A DNA stretch of 64,000 nucleotides, taken from the NCBI RefSeq assembly GCF_001522545.3, contig NC_031772.1, positions 1,930,603 through 1,994,602 on the forward strand. Direction: 5' to 3'. Shown piece by piece: positions 8,703 through 22,111 of the stretch (the stretch's first letter is position 1; each line of letters opens with the position of its first letter). The stretch is from Parus major. Its lineage: Eukaryota > Chordata > Aves > Passeriformes > Paridae. The position numbers and the translations under genes were made by a program. The notes beneath the pieces were generated by a model that made no database searches, was not told the DNA's origin, and worked only from the letters and a program-made list of their open reading frames with translations.

Positions 8703-11700
8703 ATTTTACTTAAGTGTTATAATGTCCAACTTTTTGTTGACTGAAAGCTATAAGGGGAAAAATTAAGTTTGGTCCAAATTTCTTTATCTGTTCCAGAGCT
8801 GATTTTGTAAATACATTACAGCAGAAGGATGGAATTCATCTGTTGTGCAGTATAAGAGTAGGAACAGGGAGAGTAAATTCCATTCACAGAGATGGAAATT
8901 CCATCCCTGAATGTGCCCTGAAGCAATTCTGGGTTTGCCTTTGCCAATCAGCTTTTTATTTGCTTCCCTATGAAGAGCAGCTGATCCCACGTTTTCAAAC
9001 TGATATTCATCCTTTTAAAAAGATACCAAAAAAAATAAATCTTATTTCATGTTTAACCTTCAAACTTGAAGATTGCTTGTGGCAGAGATTTTGTTCCTTT
9101 GTCCTTCCTGCACTGGCACCAATTTCTGCAGAGGATTTGCAGGGGTTTGAGGCATCCCAGTTATTCTGCAGAGGAGGCTGCAGGAAGGGCAGTGTGTCAT
9201 TACTGCTTGCTGTGGAACAAGGATTTTCATCTGGTGGCTCAGTGGAAAGCAGAAGCTGATGATCTGGTAGACTTTTTAGATTGCAAGACAAAAAAACGCA
9301 GCCTGGTGTGAAAACTCAGCTGCTAAACTTATGAAACACTTGCTGATATCCCCAAGGGTTTTCTGAAGCTGTTGGTGCTCAACGCTATCAAAGAGACCCA
9401 AAAGGACATTTTACTAGGAATTCTTGGAAGTTCTGCCTGTGTAGTAACAAGGAGAAGTCAAAAATGAGAATCACAGAGTGCAATTTCATTGCTAGGACAG
9501 CATGGAATAAATCTTTGTGCTGAGAAAATGAATTATATTGAAAAAAACATGAGTAGAATATTGTTGATTTCTAAGGAAGCCTTACAAAGGCAGGATTGTG
9601 ATGGTTTATGATGTGGATATTCATGATTAAGTCTCCTTGCTAATTTTCTTTTAATATATTCTTATTGTGCTGATTGGAAAAATTAAACTCATGCAGAAGC
9701 ACCTGAATGTTTTGGTGACATTTTCTAAATCCCTGAGGTTGTAACAACTCCAAGGCAATAAATCTGTGGAACTTTTAATAACAAATGTGGAGGGTGGTGT
9801 AAATTCAAGCATTAACAGTGTACAGAAAAAAGCTGTGAAGGTGTACAGTTACTGGAGCTCTCCATGGTTCTGCCACTTGGCAAGTAATTAAAAAAAAGGA
9901 GTTGGTGGATGTGCTTCAAGGGAGTAGCAAGGTTGACAAGACTGCAGAGTTTGCCTTCAGCAAGGTAATTTGCTAACAAAATTCTGCGTGTCAGACTTTT
10001 GGGTCTTCTTTTGACCTCTGTATAAGGTTTGAAAGAATCAAAATAAATCTTAGTGTGGCAGTTGGGAGATGAGAGCAGGCTCGTGTGAGCCAATAAACCA
10101 AACCCTGACAGTAGCAGTGATTACTGGGAAGAGAAGCAAACAAAGAGTGGATGTGCTTTAGGCATTCTGGAAATATTCTTCTCCCTTAGTTCCCACTGGC
10201 CATAATCAGCTTTTTTTGAATGTGGAAGGAAAAAAAAAAAGGTGAAATTTACTGGCTCATTCTGAATAAATACTTCACAGAGGATAATGTATTCAGTGAA
10301 AGGAATTTTTTTTTTTCTTGAGAATGTTTAATGGCACGTTAGACTTACCTATAATACATTGTAAATGATTAGTGGAATCATCTTGAAGAATGACTTTGAG
10401 ATCATTACTGACTTGAATGTGTTTATTACTGAGAAGTCAATTTTGACATACCAGTGGAGTGACATTGCTCTTGGAATTTGCATAACAAAACTTCTGGGTT
10501 GCCTACTTTAGCAAGCAGTGAAAAATAGGTTAGTGATATTTTAGAAAAAGAAAAGAAAATGCATGTTTCCATCAATATTCCAGCAGAGCCAGCAGAATTT
10601 TATACAGAATTGTAAGGGGGAGAACAGATGAGGAGAGTAGATCAGCCAGAATCAAATCTTATTAATGAACACATAAAATTCATCCCATTGCTGAAGAAAT
10701 AGTGAAACATTTTCTCTCTCCTTGTACAGTTGTAGCCTGTATCTGCACAGCAGAGTGAATCCTTTTTTCTCTCCTTTTATACTGTGTGCAAACTCTTTAT
10801 TTTCATTTCCACCTTCAGAAATGCAGCATCTTTTGAATGATTATTAAGATGACTGTTCAGTGAGAGAACACTCTCTTTATCTTTAAACATCCACCTAATA
10901 GTTATAATCTTCCTCTTTGCCTGCCCAGAATTGATGTTTAACTCTCCAGCCCTGCCTTGTGATTGCTGCAGTGCTCCAGGAGACAAAATGCTGCTTCAAA
11001 TAAAGCACAAATGTTTCCACTGACACCACTCTGAATAACTCTGGTTAAATGTCAGGGGATTGTCACTTCTTGCATGGATGGCTCTGCAGTGGGCTGGGCT
11101 CGCTTGGAACACAATGAAGTGTTTTAGGAGAGGATGTCTTTCTGCTTGTCTTTGTCACTTGTTCCTCTGTCAGCATTTTCTGTGGTTTCTCATCTCACAG
11201 GGATTCTGTCAGCTTGGAATCAACACCCAGCTCAGGGCTGGGCAGGCACCGAGCTGCTCCAGCACCATCCCCATTTTACTTTAAATTGCCAAATTCTGGA
11301 TCTGTGTGCAGATCTGTGGCACTGGCAGTGGGAGCAGCTCTTGGTTTGGGGTTTGGGGTTGCCTTTGCTGCTGGCTGGCTGTCCTGGGGAAGGTGTGCTG
11401 TCAGGTTTTTGGGTTGTTTTTGTGACCAGACTGTCTCAGCCGTGTCCCTGGGTGATGCTGGGCATGGCAGGGGTGGCTTTAGGGGAGGTGGCACCTTGGC
11501 AGCTGCTCTCACACACCTGAAACAGCCAAACCCTTTGTTTCTGCCATGAAAAACTGAAATACACCAGGACAGAGCTGTTCTTACAGGCAGCAGGAGGAAT
11601 GAACAGCGCTGACTGTGCCCACACTGCTGTGGGAACACAGATATTCACTCCTTGGACCTCTTGTCTGAGCTCTGCAGTACAAATAAACACATTACACCGA

Positions 11701-12440
11701 GTTTTGATCCCACCAAGAATATTTAAATCAGCCCAAATCAGCTCCTGGTGACCCAGCCCAGCCACTACTGTGGTTTTGTGCCACTCTCAGGAAATTCTCG
11801 GGGTTTTAAGTGAGAGTACAATTGTTCTGTGAGTCTTTGGGTGCAGCTATCGCTGGATTTGCCTTCCAGCTTTGCACCTTTCTAGACTTGTGTTAGTTTA
11901 AAAACATTCTTCCTGAGTCTGAGCTCAAAATGGAATATTTGCTGTAAAAAATGTCAAATTCAGAGCCAGGATTTGATTTCAGGTTGGGTCAGTGACCTAG
12001 AAATGTTTCCAGGTATTTGTAGTTGAACAGAGTGTTAAAAGTTCTGTGAGTGGGATGTTCCTGCCATGTGTGACATTATCCACCCTGAATCACAGTTCAG
12101 TATTCATTTATTTAACTCTTGTTCATTTTATTTTATTTTCTTTTGAGTTTTTTTTACGATTTTTAGTCCAAGCCCTGAATTTCACTGAACAACTGAGTTT
12201 GCTGAAGTAGGTTTAGTTGTTTATTTTTTTGTTTTTTGTTATTTATTTTATGGAATACAGGCAAATCACAGCTGGGATACAAATTTGTTCACTTTTTTTT
12301 TTAATCTTTCTGATAATAAGAAAAGATATATTTGCCCTAAGAAAGTCTTGAACCAACTTAAATTCAATGCTACAAAGTTGGGGAAAGCAAAAACTCAAAT
12401 TTATCGTGTGCCAGGCTGAAAACAGAGCTGTCCTAAAGAG
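8703..12440. other. Unique non-coding sequence
   Basis: Short open frames at about 8840-9310 and 11060-11770 overlap on both strands and have no recognisable domain. The second group follows a local rise in GC. A T/A-rich stretch lies at 12290-12330. No splice-supported exon was found. Confidence 0.45.
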
Positions 12441-15400
12441 CTTGGGGGAGGGAGGAGGAGCAGGAGGTCTGGTGGACAGAGGTGCTGTCCAAAATATATT
12501 AATTTTTTTTATTTTTCTGTGGAGCTATTTTAGGGATTTCACTGCACAAAATCAATAACAACTGTTCATCAATCTTAATGAATCAAAGTGACAGCTAAAA
12601 GTTTTAAGAATTGGTCATTTTGGCTTGAAAATTATACCCAGATTAGTCTTGTACATTATAGAAATATTTACAAACTAAAACAAAACCATCCTTTCTCTAA
12701 CAAAAATTCAGCTTAATCAGCTTTATCTCATTGGCTTTACCTGACTGAGCTTTTGGAAATGCCTCTGCATTTTCTGTTTGCTCATTTTTCAGAGGAGAAT
12801 TTTATCACTTGTTCATCTCTTGTGGGTTTTTGTGCATCAGTGTTTGGCTGTGTTTTAAACTGTTGACTTAATACCTGGTGAATTGAAACATTTTCCACTG
12901 GTTTGCAGTAATTAAATTGAATTAATTGAGCTGTTCTGTTGTTTGTAGTAAATACAATGGTGTATTAGCACTTAATAGCTTTACTACTCCGTTTTCATGG
13001 TTCTACAGGAGTAATTGGACTTTACATAGGCAATTAAAGCATTTATTTTATTTATTTTTTATTTCAATAGCTAATATTTAAACCATGCTTTTAGCTGAGT
13101 ACAATTTCTCCTGGGCTGCCTGGCACTTCTTAATGATAAATAGGAAGTAAATTATGTATATGCTTTGTCCATATGAAAACACTCCCACCCATGCCACTGG
13201 TACTGATTGGCAGCTGGATTTAAGATATTAATTAAAAATAATTAAGTTAATAATTTAATATGAATTTTAATTAAATTAATTCAAATCCTTTCATTTGTCC
13301 AGCCTGGACAATTTTCAGCCCATTTATATGAGCTCATAGTACATTTATCTTGTCTAAACCTATAAATTTGGCTACAGGGATGCTGAAAGTAATTTTGTCA
13401 GAAGTCTTTCTATTATTATCATTAAAATGATAGAACAATGTGCTTCATTGTTTAATAAAAATGAGATTTTGAGGAAAAACTCTTAAAATTTTAGAGCATA
13501 GTTATTTTTATCCAGGCAAGCAACAACAGTTTCTATGTAGAATGCTTGGCTTTCTTAGAAAATAAAGTTTTTTTGTGTAATTTTATCTTTGCAAAGGGGA
13601 AAAGTCTTTGAAGAATCTGTGGGAATCAATCTCCATAAATAAAAATTTAACATCACCTTGATGTTTTAATTGTGTGGGATCACGTGGAAAAATGCAGAAT
13701 GCCTGGTAGCTCCACAAGTCCTAATGCATCTCTTCCTGTATTATTGAACTTCTCAGAGCCATTTATCAGATTTGAGAAGACAAGGGAAAATGAAATGTTA
13801 AATATTGCTCAGGATCCAGCTGAGCTTTGTCAGCTCTTTCTGAACCCTTTAACTGGGTGTGGAAAAGAAGCAATTGGGAATTTTTGCAGCTACTAAACAG
13901 GGAGAGATGTGACTCTGGTTTTATTCCAAGGTATTTTCCAGGTTGGGAGGAAGAACTGAAACAGCAGGAGACTTCATGACCAGTGGTTTTTAATCTTTCA
14001 CTTTTGAACTCGGGTAGTTGCAGCAGGGGAGGGTTTTTTAGCCCAGAAAACCCAGAAGGAATTCTTTCCTGAAACATTCAAGTGCAATAGGGTTGGTCTA
14101 ATGTGTGTGAGGAGCATCTGATGGCAAACTGTGTGAAATTTCTCCTGGCAAAATATCAGCTCCTTGCTCAGGAAGTTATTGGGAATCAACAGGGATGCAG
14201 GAAGATGTCTAATCAGGTGAAAATTTGTCTAGGAAATAAGATTTCCTGTGTATTTAATTATTTTCCAGCCTACTGACTTGGGGGCTGGGAGTAAAGTGTG
14301 TTTTTCTTGTACAGTTATTTTTGTTCTTGTGAATGGTCTTACACAAGTGTGGCTCTATTCCATAGCTTTATTTCCCACTTATTGTATTAAATATGATAGA
14401 AGCACTGTCTGAAATGCTTATCTGGGGAGTTTAATAATTTACTGTAATTTATTATTTCAGAAACTCTGATTTAACATTGTCATGTTGTGAATAAAAGTAA
14501 GTGCAGTTTTAAAGATAAATCACTTCATGGGGATTTTGAGTTTATGCCCTAAAATTTTCTCTCCCTTTCTCCCCCAGTTCTATTACTGCCACAAAATGTC
14601 AAAACTCGTTAGATCAGATACCATATTTCTTTTGATTTGTTGGTTGTTTTTGGGGTTTTTTTTCTCCCTAACATCCCCTAGTGCAAATAAATCTCACTGC
14701 CCTGAACAACTGACAAATACAAACTGTTCTAAAAGGAAAAGCATCTTTAAACATCAAATATTTTATGTGTCTATCAAGGTGGGGCACATCTCTTGAAATG
14801 TGTGGAGCAAGTGCAGAGCTTTCATTGGAGCTCACATTAGATTATATAAAATATAATATTTTCTGATTAGGGAGAAGAAATGCCCATTGTCCAATGCTGA
14901 AAGAATACATTTCAAACCACATAAATTCATCTCTCATTGATAAATAATTGTGACTTTCTCATCAGAATCTCCCTGAGTGAGGAGCTTTTGTTGTGACAGG
15001 GGATGGGGCCCTTGCCCACAGCCAGGTTTTACACAAGTGGATTTCCAGCACATGTCCCAAGGAAAACCCTGTAGGAATGGGCTCTTTATCTGCACAATAA
15101 TTCTGAGTATTTTGTGGTGTTGAACAGTTTCTCTGATGGTGTTTTATATTTGGTCAATGTCCATTCTGAGTATGGGATATTCAGATTATGTAGAAAGTGT
15201 GATACAATTCATGTTCTACTCTGCTTTGTGGAAAGAAGATGAGTACAAATCCAGGGCTGAGCTTTGGACATTAACACATTATAAATACAAATTGCAAGTG
15301 AGTGCATTTAATTATTTTCTTCTTTCTGCTGAGTGACTGTCCAGCAAATCAAACATGGAGAGTTTGCTCTTTTGTGTGGCTTTTCAATTGTCTGCTGTGA

Positions 15401-17838
15401 AAGAAAATGAATATGAAGAGAAGTTAAACATGCCTTGGTGTGTTCTGCCTTTGAATGCATTGAAATATTGGTGCATTGAAGGAGATTACAACATGAACTC
15501 AATTACCACATTTTACTTCCACTGCAATTTTTCTCAATTTAGAGGCTGCTTATTCTATTAAAAGAGAAGGTTTGAACTAATGGTGATTGGTAATCTGCCC
15601 TACTGACTTTTTTTTTCCTCTGATTTAAATCAAGTTTCGTTGTGCCATTGAGGATATCATTTTATATCTATCAGCCCATTTATCCAATTTAGACCCAGAA
15701 AAGGTCCTAGAATGCACATTTTCAATGACACAGAGCAAGCTGGGGCTGAAATGGGTAAAAATGTCAATAAGGGCTGAAAACATCCTCAATTCAAACGTTC
15801 CTAGGAGACATCCTGGGTGCTGGAACCCAACCCTCTGTCCTGCAGACTGTTAGGAGAGTCCCTGATGTGATTTTTGGCATGTTCACACTAATGAGCTGTG
15901 AAAAGCTCTCCCAGCCCTGGTTTGGCAGTCAGAGGTTCCAGAGAGTGCCTGGAAATGAGGCCATGTGGGCTCTGCCAGGGTCCCACTTGGATTTTGCATC
16001 AGCTCCGTGCTAAGCCACTGGAAATTGTTTAATCTCTCTTCCCATCCCTGGTGCATTTAGGGTTTTAAGCATTAGAGCATCTTTAATTACCATTATTAAA
16101 GGTCTTTCAACTTTGAAAATTGGAAATACATTTCACCAGAGGCCCCACCATGGTAATTGGCATGTTGCTGCAATGTCTGCACAATGTTGTTGCTATTTCA
16201 GAGTGCTGCAGAAAAGATTGTTTGCTGATTTTCCCAGAAGTATAAAATTAATTCAATCTAGGCTATGTCAAGTAATTTCTGTTTGTGAAAATGAAATTGC
16301 AATTTCTCAAACTGTGAATTATTAAAGTCTGCTTTGCTCAGGAAGATTTTGAGATCCAGAGCAGCACCCTTTCCTTTTATTCACTTTACACAGAACACTG
16401 TGGTTATCACAGTTTAGTTTCCTGTGTTAGAGTGGGAAAACAAAAAATCCCTAAATTTTCTTGGCACGACTGTGCCACCAGCTTTGCTGTTCTGGACACA
16501 CAGGACACTGACTTTTGACCTATGGATTTTTGATTCCATGGTAGTTTATGATGTTAATTCCATGTGAGATGTTTGGATGACCCTGTTCTTTGAAAGATGT
16601 GCAGGATCTTTGTTTTCTCTCCAAAACCAGTGAATAATACACAGGCTTAATCAATTATCTCCTCAAAGTTTGTCACTGAAGCATTTTAATATCTCATAAT
16701 GTGCCTAAAGCATTCAGGAACGAGACAAATGTTGACAAGGACTACAAATTACTTAGGTATTGACCATGAGTCATTTTAATTAGCAAATCTCTGAATACAC
16801 TGGGATCAATTTGTTCAATTAGAAATTAATAGAAGAACCTACTCAGAGTATAATGTTGGTTTTGAAATGCTGAAATTGGCAGTGTTAGCAGATGCTCAAG
16901 ACAAAAATTAATCAGAGCAGCTGGAGTAGAAATGGGATATTGTTAAATATCACATTCTCTTTTACAAACGTGCTCTTTGAAGTGAGGTGGCAATGAGATT
17001 GGTCACTTACTGGATTTGGCTTGATCATTTCTTTCTGCTGAATAATTACAGCCTTAATTTTCATGACTAAAAGCTGATAATCCAGGACATAATTAATGAA
17101 ACTTTAATTCACTAATTGTAAGATGATCACTCGCTGATGTAATTAATAATTGAATTGACTTCCTGGAGGGTGCTGTAATAGCAGCACAGATTCTCTGCTG
17201 CCACAAGTGACAAAGAGCAGAATTGGTGTCAGAGGCTGTCCCAGGAGGGACAGAACCTCCCCTGGAGGATAATTTCATATCTTTTGTCTTTTCTGAGACA
17301 ACAAAGAGCATTAAATTCAGTCAATATATTAAATGTAAATATAATGTAAATATAAACCAACGAAGATCTCTTCATTAAGAAAAAACCCAAACTAAACAAC
17401 CAGCACAAACAATCAACAACCCCATTTCCCCCCAGAAAACCCCAAACACCCCAATCAAAGGGGAAAAGCAAAACAAAACCAAACAATTCAGAGCTCGTTT
17501 GGGTTCAGACTTGTGGGTTAAGGTGAGAAAATTCTCATTTTGGGTTTTCATTCACACCTCACAGGATGCTTTATACACTGCATTTTCTGAGATCACTCTT
17601 CCTAATGATTGCTCCCTTCTAGTTCCCCTTGTTTCAACGTTGATAAGATGCAGATTAAAGGGTGGCAGAATATTTTACTCCCGAGTGTGGTTTGTGAGTT
17701 GATTTTCACTTGGTGCATGGGGAGATTTTAAGATAAATGCATTGGAAATCATGCCTGGAAAAGGAGAAGTTTTTAAGTCCTGCATTGAAGTGCAATTTTT
17801 GCGAGCATCTTTGTTAAAAATATCGTTGATTTGCATCT
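12441..17838. other. Unique AT-rich non-coding sequence
   Basis: No gene is called. 13220-13280 is a TTAAT-rich tract. 15136-15560 has short open frames on the + strand that end at ordinary stops and show no domain. The rest has the dense stops expected of AT-rich intergenic or intronic DNA. Confidence 0.5.
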
Positions 17839-17839
17839 G

Positions 17840-17887
17840 TTTTTTTTTCTTTTTTTTTTCTTTTTTTCCTTTTTGGTGGTTTTTTTT
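17840..17887. repeat. Poly-T / pyrimidine tract
   Basis: T runs of 8-10 broken by single C residues, then TTTTTGGTGGTTTTTTT. It could be a degraded poly(A) tail on the minus strand. No retrocopy or target duplication is visible beside it, so it is best called low complexity. Confidence 0.75.
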
Positions 17888-18848
17888 GTGGAGTGTTAGA
17901 ACCTGGTGTTCACTGCTGTCACTTTTTTTCTGCCTGCTGAGCCAGTAGGGCTGCTGTCATTAGTGCACTTTCAGTGACATTTCTGTCAGCACTTTCCTTC
18001 ACCGAGGTGTTCTCCTCTTCTCTAGCAAAGAAGGATCTTTTTAACTCTGCTTATCACCCTTTCTTACACACTTTCTAATTTGTTGCTAAGAATAACAACT
18101 GGCTTGAAGTGCATCACCTCGTTCTAGAAAGGTGTGACAGCAGCTCAATTTCCTGGGATCATCTCTTTAGCTAACTAACATTTCTTAAATTTACACTGTT
18201 CAAGGCATTCATTAGTAATTGACAAATCAAGAAGAATGTAAGATAATGTCAGTTCAGTCATTTCAATTAGACTCAGCTCAGGCTCTTGAGTTTTTCTATA
18301 ATATTTTGTGTTTTCACGAAACAGAGAGACTGGAAATGGCAGGATGCTCCTGTCTCAAAAATACTTTTGATTGGAAACTCAATATGTGAGCATTGGGCAG
18401 CCACTGTTTTGTGCAAGCCAAGGAGAAAGAGCTGGATAATGTAAGAACTTTGTTCAGTTGTTAAAACCAGCAGAAAAATCAAATTTCAGAGTTACCCTTC
18501 CGTATCTTTTTCCTCCTTTCTGCAGGTCACTCACTGATGAGCTTCCTTCTTTTTGTGAGCGAATTTATCTTGCTGGGGGCTTCCACCAAGTCACTTCTTC
18601 CCTCCTGAAACTCTCATTTCCTGCTCTGTGTAGTTCTTCTATTGGAAATAAATTCCTAGGGAGGGCAGGCTGGCTCAGGAGAAGGCAGACCCACAGGAAA
18701 GACCAGGTTTATGAGGAGGAGGACAGAGTTCACATTATGGCACAGGCATTTATATAGAGATCACATCAATGATGACTAGAAGGAAGAGTTCCTTTTTAAA
18801 TGGAAATAGATGAGTTGATTATTTTCCTAAAATATCCTGTTTCTGCAT
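17888..18848. other. Unique non-coding sequence
   Basis: A + strand open frame of 99 codons at 18458-18757 has a cag-type acceptor inside it (about 18526) but no matching donor and no recognised domain. No gene is called. Confidence 0.45.
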
Positions 18849-18892
18849 ATTTTGATTCCCAAATATTGTGATTTTGATTCCCAAATATTGTG
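18849..18892. repeat. Exact 22-bp tandem duplication
   Basis: The 22-bp unit beginning attttgattcccaaatat occurs twice with no mismatch (18849-18870, 18871-18892), followed by a partial third start. It looks like a recent slippage event. Confidence 0.95.
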
Positions 18893-21821
18893 ATTTTCCT
18901 GCCTTTATCTCGGCTGATATATTTTCTGATGTTGGCCATCACATTTTCTGAGGAAATTTACTTTTTCCTTTGCTGAAAAATGGAGCGCTCGGGATATTGT
19001 TATGAAAAATCCTGATCTGAGAATAATTGTGTCTGCAGGCTGTGCCAGGCTTTGCTGCAGCTGAATTCATCAATATCTGGGTTCTGTGGACACCTCATTT
19101 CCCAGCACAGGAGCAGTTTGTGTGCTGGTAGCTCGGAGATCTCTGGAGTGGGAAAGAGCAGGGACACAGAGCAGCGATTTTGGCGCGGATATCTGAAAGT
19201 TTGAACGTTAAAAACCTTTCCAGAATTTGGAGTCTCAGCAGAGAAATTGTGCAGTTATCTTTGCAGAGTGGGATGGAACAGGGAGGCTCCATGGCTGGTT
19301 TATTTCAGGATTCAGAGGCACTGGGAGTGGAGGTATTGTGTTGTCGTTTCCATTGTCGCCGTTAAGCAGCCGCGTGTTTGGTTGAGGTTCTTGTGTTATT
19401 GAGTAAACCCACCTGGTGTAAACACCTCAGGTTCTGGTAGGAGTCCAAATCAGTTGAGGGAAGGTTTCCTTATGCTGCATCACAGTTTGATTTTAACAAC
19501 CTAAGTAATGTCAAATTTAAAAGCAGCAACTTTTTCATTCCCAGAAGAGTTTGGTACTGCGAAGCTCACAGAGGTGTGTGGTGCTGGGGTAAGGGAGAGG
19601 GACACAAGACAGGGGAAAATGCTGAAATGTTTAATTACACCAATAAAATTATATAATAACAAAACTTACTGCAGGTAGAACCAGGTTCTACTTTTTTAAA
19701 AATGATTTAAGAGAGGCATCAAACCATAAAGCTCCAGAGAATGAAAAGTGCTGTTACTCCCCTGAGAGGGAGAGCACACCATACACAACCTCCAGGTATT
19801 TACTTATTATCATCAAACCACATCATCTTGAAGCAACAGATTTAAAACAAACTACTTATGGGTTTTACAGGCAGCAGCAGTGCACAGTGAAGATTTCCTT
19901 AAGATTTGTACATTGTCTACCCTTGCAGTGCCAGAATTGGAGTATTTTTTAACTTGACTTCATTGCAAACAGGGTTGGGGAATAATCATGAGATTTACCT
20001 GCCTAGACAGTCTGTTTGCTGGGGTTTCACCTAATGGTAATGAAAAATGAGTGCTATTTTCCTCGCTTGTCAAACCTGAGTTATTTAACCCTGATGAATG
20101 GCGAGGATGATAACATAGACAGTATTTTTACAGCTGGTGATACAGACTTGTAGAACTTCTAATTTACTCTGCAGCTCCAGGACCAACATGGTAAGGGGCA
20201 ACTTTTATTTAATAGAAAAATTGTCTTTTGCTGTGCAAGAGCTCCTTGCACAGCGAATCCCCAAGTAAATCCTGGGGCTATTAAAGTTCCAGGAGTTTGG
20301 GAGGCAGTTTGAGGCGTGGATTGACCCTGATGGCAAACAGGATCAGCCGTCCTCCCTCATCACAGAGCTGAGCCCTTCCTTGAGGAGGGATCTGGCTGTA
20401 AATGAGCAGTGCTGGGATAGTCTGGCTGAGTTTGAGAGATGGGTGAATTTAAAACATATTCACGACTCCTTGCATTTGAACTACAAATGTGTTTATGTGT
20501 TGGTTTCCCACATGGCTCTCTTGTGCAATGTGTGAGTGAGCCAGAGCAGATACAATCCACTACTTCTTTAATCATTAAATCAAACTTCAACACTTCTGAT
20601 TCTTTTTCTGTTTCTTGGTTCAAAGTATAGCACTAAAATGAGGTTTTGCCAGGAGGTGAAGAAAATGCATCGGTAACTGCGGTGCAGCTTCACGTGAAGA
20701 TGGAAACAATCAGAGAAATGTGGGGTTTTGCTTGGTTTATAGAGGTGTTCACTGAAATAAATGGCTCAGTTTGAATGTGGGAAAGAGCAGTCACTGGAAA
20801 AGGCTCCTGGTTACAACAGAGCCAAGTGCACAGACCGAGCACTTGGTGTCTCACAGCACGGGGAGTCCTCGGCACACCTGGGATGGCTTCTGGTGCCCTG
20901 CAGGCTTTGAGAGACCCTCAAACACAAAGAAAATCTCCTGTTTGAAGTTCCCTCTTCATTTGCAGTTAATACAAAACTTGTTGTGTCCATACAGCTCCCA
21001 AGCAGGAGAGGCATGCACCTTTTATAGAGTGAACCCAAAGATAGGAGTATTTTCTCTAAACAAGCATTCAGACATTTAAAAATGCTTTTTCATCTTGTTG
21101 CCATGGCTTTACCTGTCTGCTGCATGTTTTTTCTATATTGTGTTTCTGAATGTGCACGTTTTTCCCTGTTTGCTTTTTATTTCTGCTTGTGGATTTTACT
21201 TTCTGCCTTAACTGCTTCTCATCTCTTAGCTGAAATCATGGAAATAATGGCTTAAACCTTGGGAGAGGGGTGGACATGAAAAGGCACTCATAACCCACCC
21301 ATGCCATTTTGAAAATTTTTACTTTGTCCTTCTTAATTATTATTTATATTTATTTTCTTCTCTGTGTCTAACTAGAAAACCTTTTATTAATTACCCTGAC
21401 TCTTCTGAGGCTCTGTTTTTGGAGACAGGACAGATAACTTGGTGTTCCAGGGTTCTCCATCTTTTTCTAGCAGATTATTCAGGGCTTTTTCTGCCAAGAT
21501 GTTTTTGGCCTATACCAACTCCTCTGTGTGGTGTGGATAAATAATTTTTTTACTGTCATTCTTCATTTTGCACACTCGTGTGAGAGCAAGCAGCAGATCA
21601 CCCTTTCATTAGGTTGTGTCATGGTAGAAATAGCAGGGAACTGAATTATTGAGCATGACTCAAGGAAATAGACACAAAAGGATTTTTCTGGCCTGGTGAA
21701 GAAAAGCTGACTGCAGCAATTGCTGTGAAAGATTAAACCCAGCTACTCTGGCCTAGGAAAAGGGTGTGCTTGAGTTTTTAGGTCTTTGCACAGGATATGG
21801 TCAAAGGGATGCAGCAGCCCC
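18893..21821. other. Unique non-coding sequence with two small CpG-rich spots
   Basis: No gene is called. CpGs cluster at about 19335-19375 (TGTCG, TGTCGCCG, CCGCG) and at 20668-20695, against a CpG-poor background. Open frames at 20360-21080 on both strands have no recognisable domain. Confidence 0.45.
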
Positions 21822-22111
21822 AAAGAAATAAATAAAATAAAAATAAATAAAAATAAAAATAAAATAAATAAGATAAATAAAATAAAAAATAAAATAAAAA
21901 TAAATAAAATAAATAAAATAAAAAAATAAAAATAAATAAAATAAAAATTAATACAATAAAAATGAAATAAAAATAAATAAAATAAAATAAACAAAATAAA
22001 AATTAAATACAAATAAATAAAATAAAAATAAAATAAAAATAAAAAAAATAAAAATAAATAAAATAAAAATAAATAAAATAAATAAAATAAAAATAAATAA
22101 AATAAATAAAA
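21822..22111. repeat. A/T-only (AAATA/AAAATA)n array
   Basis: About 290 bases of mixed AAATA, AAAATA and AATAAAT units, with all A on the + strand apart from single T spacers and about five scattered C/G substitutions. The minus-strand open frames rich in Phe, Ile, Leu and Tyr come from this composition and are not proteins. The array has almost no interior single-copy sequence. Confidence 0.95.
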
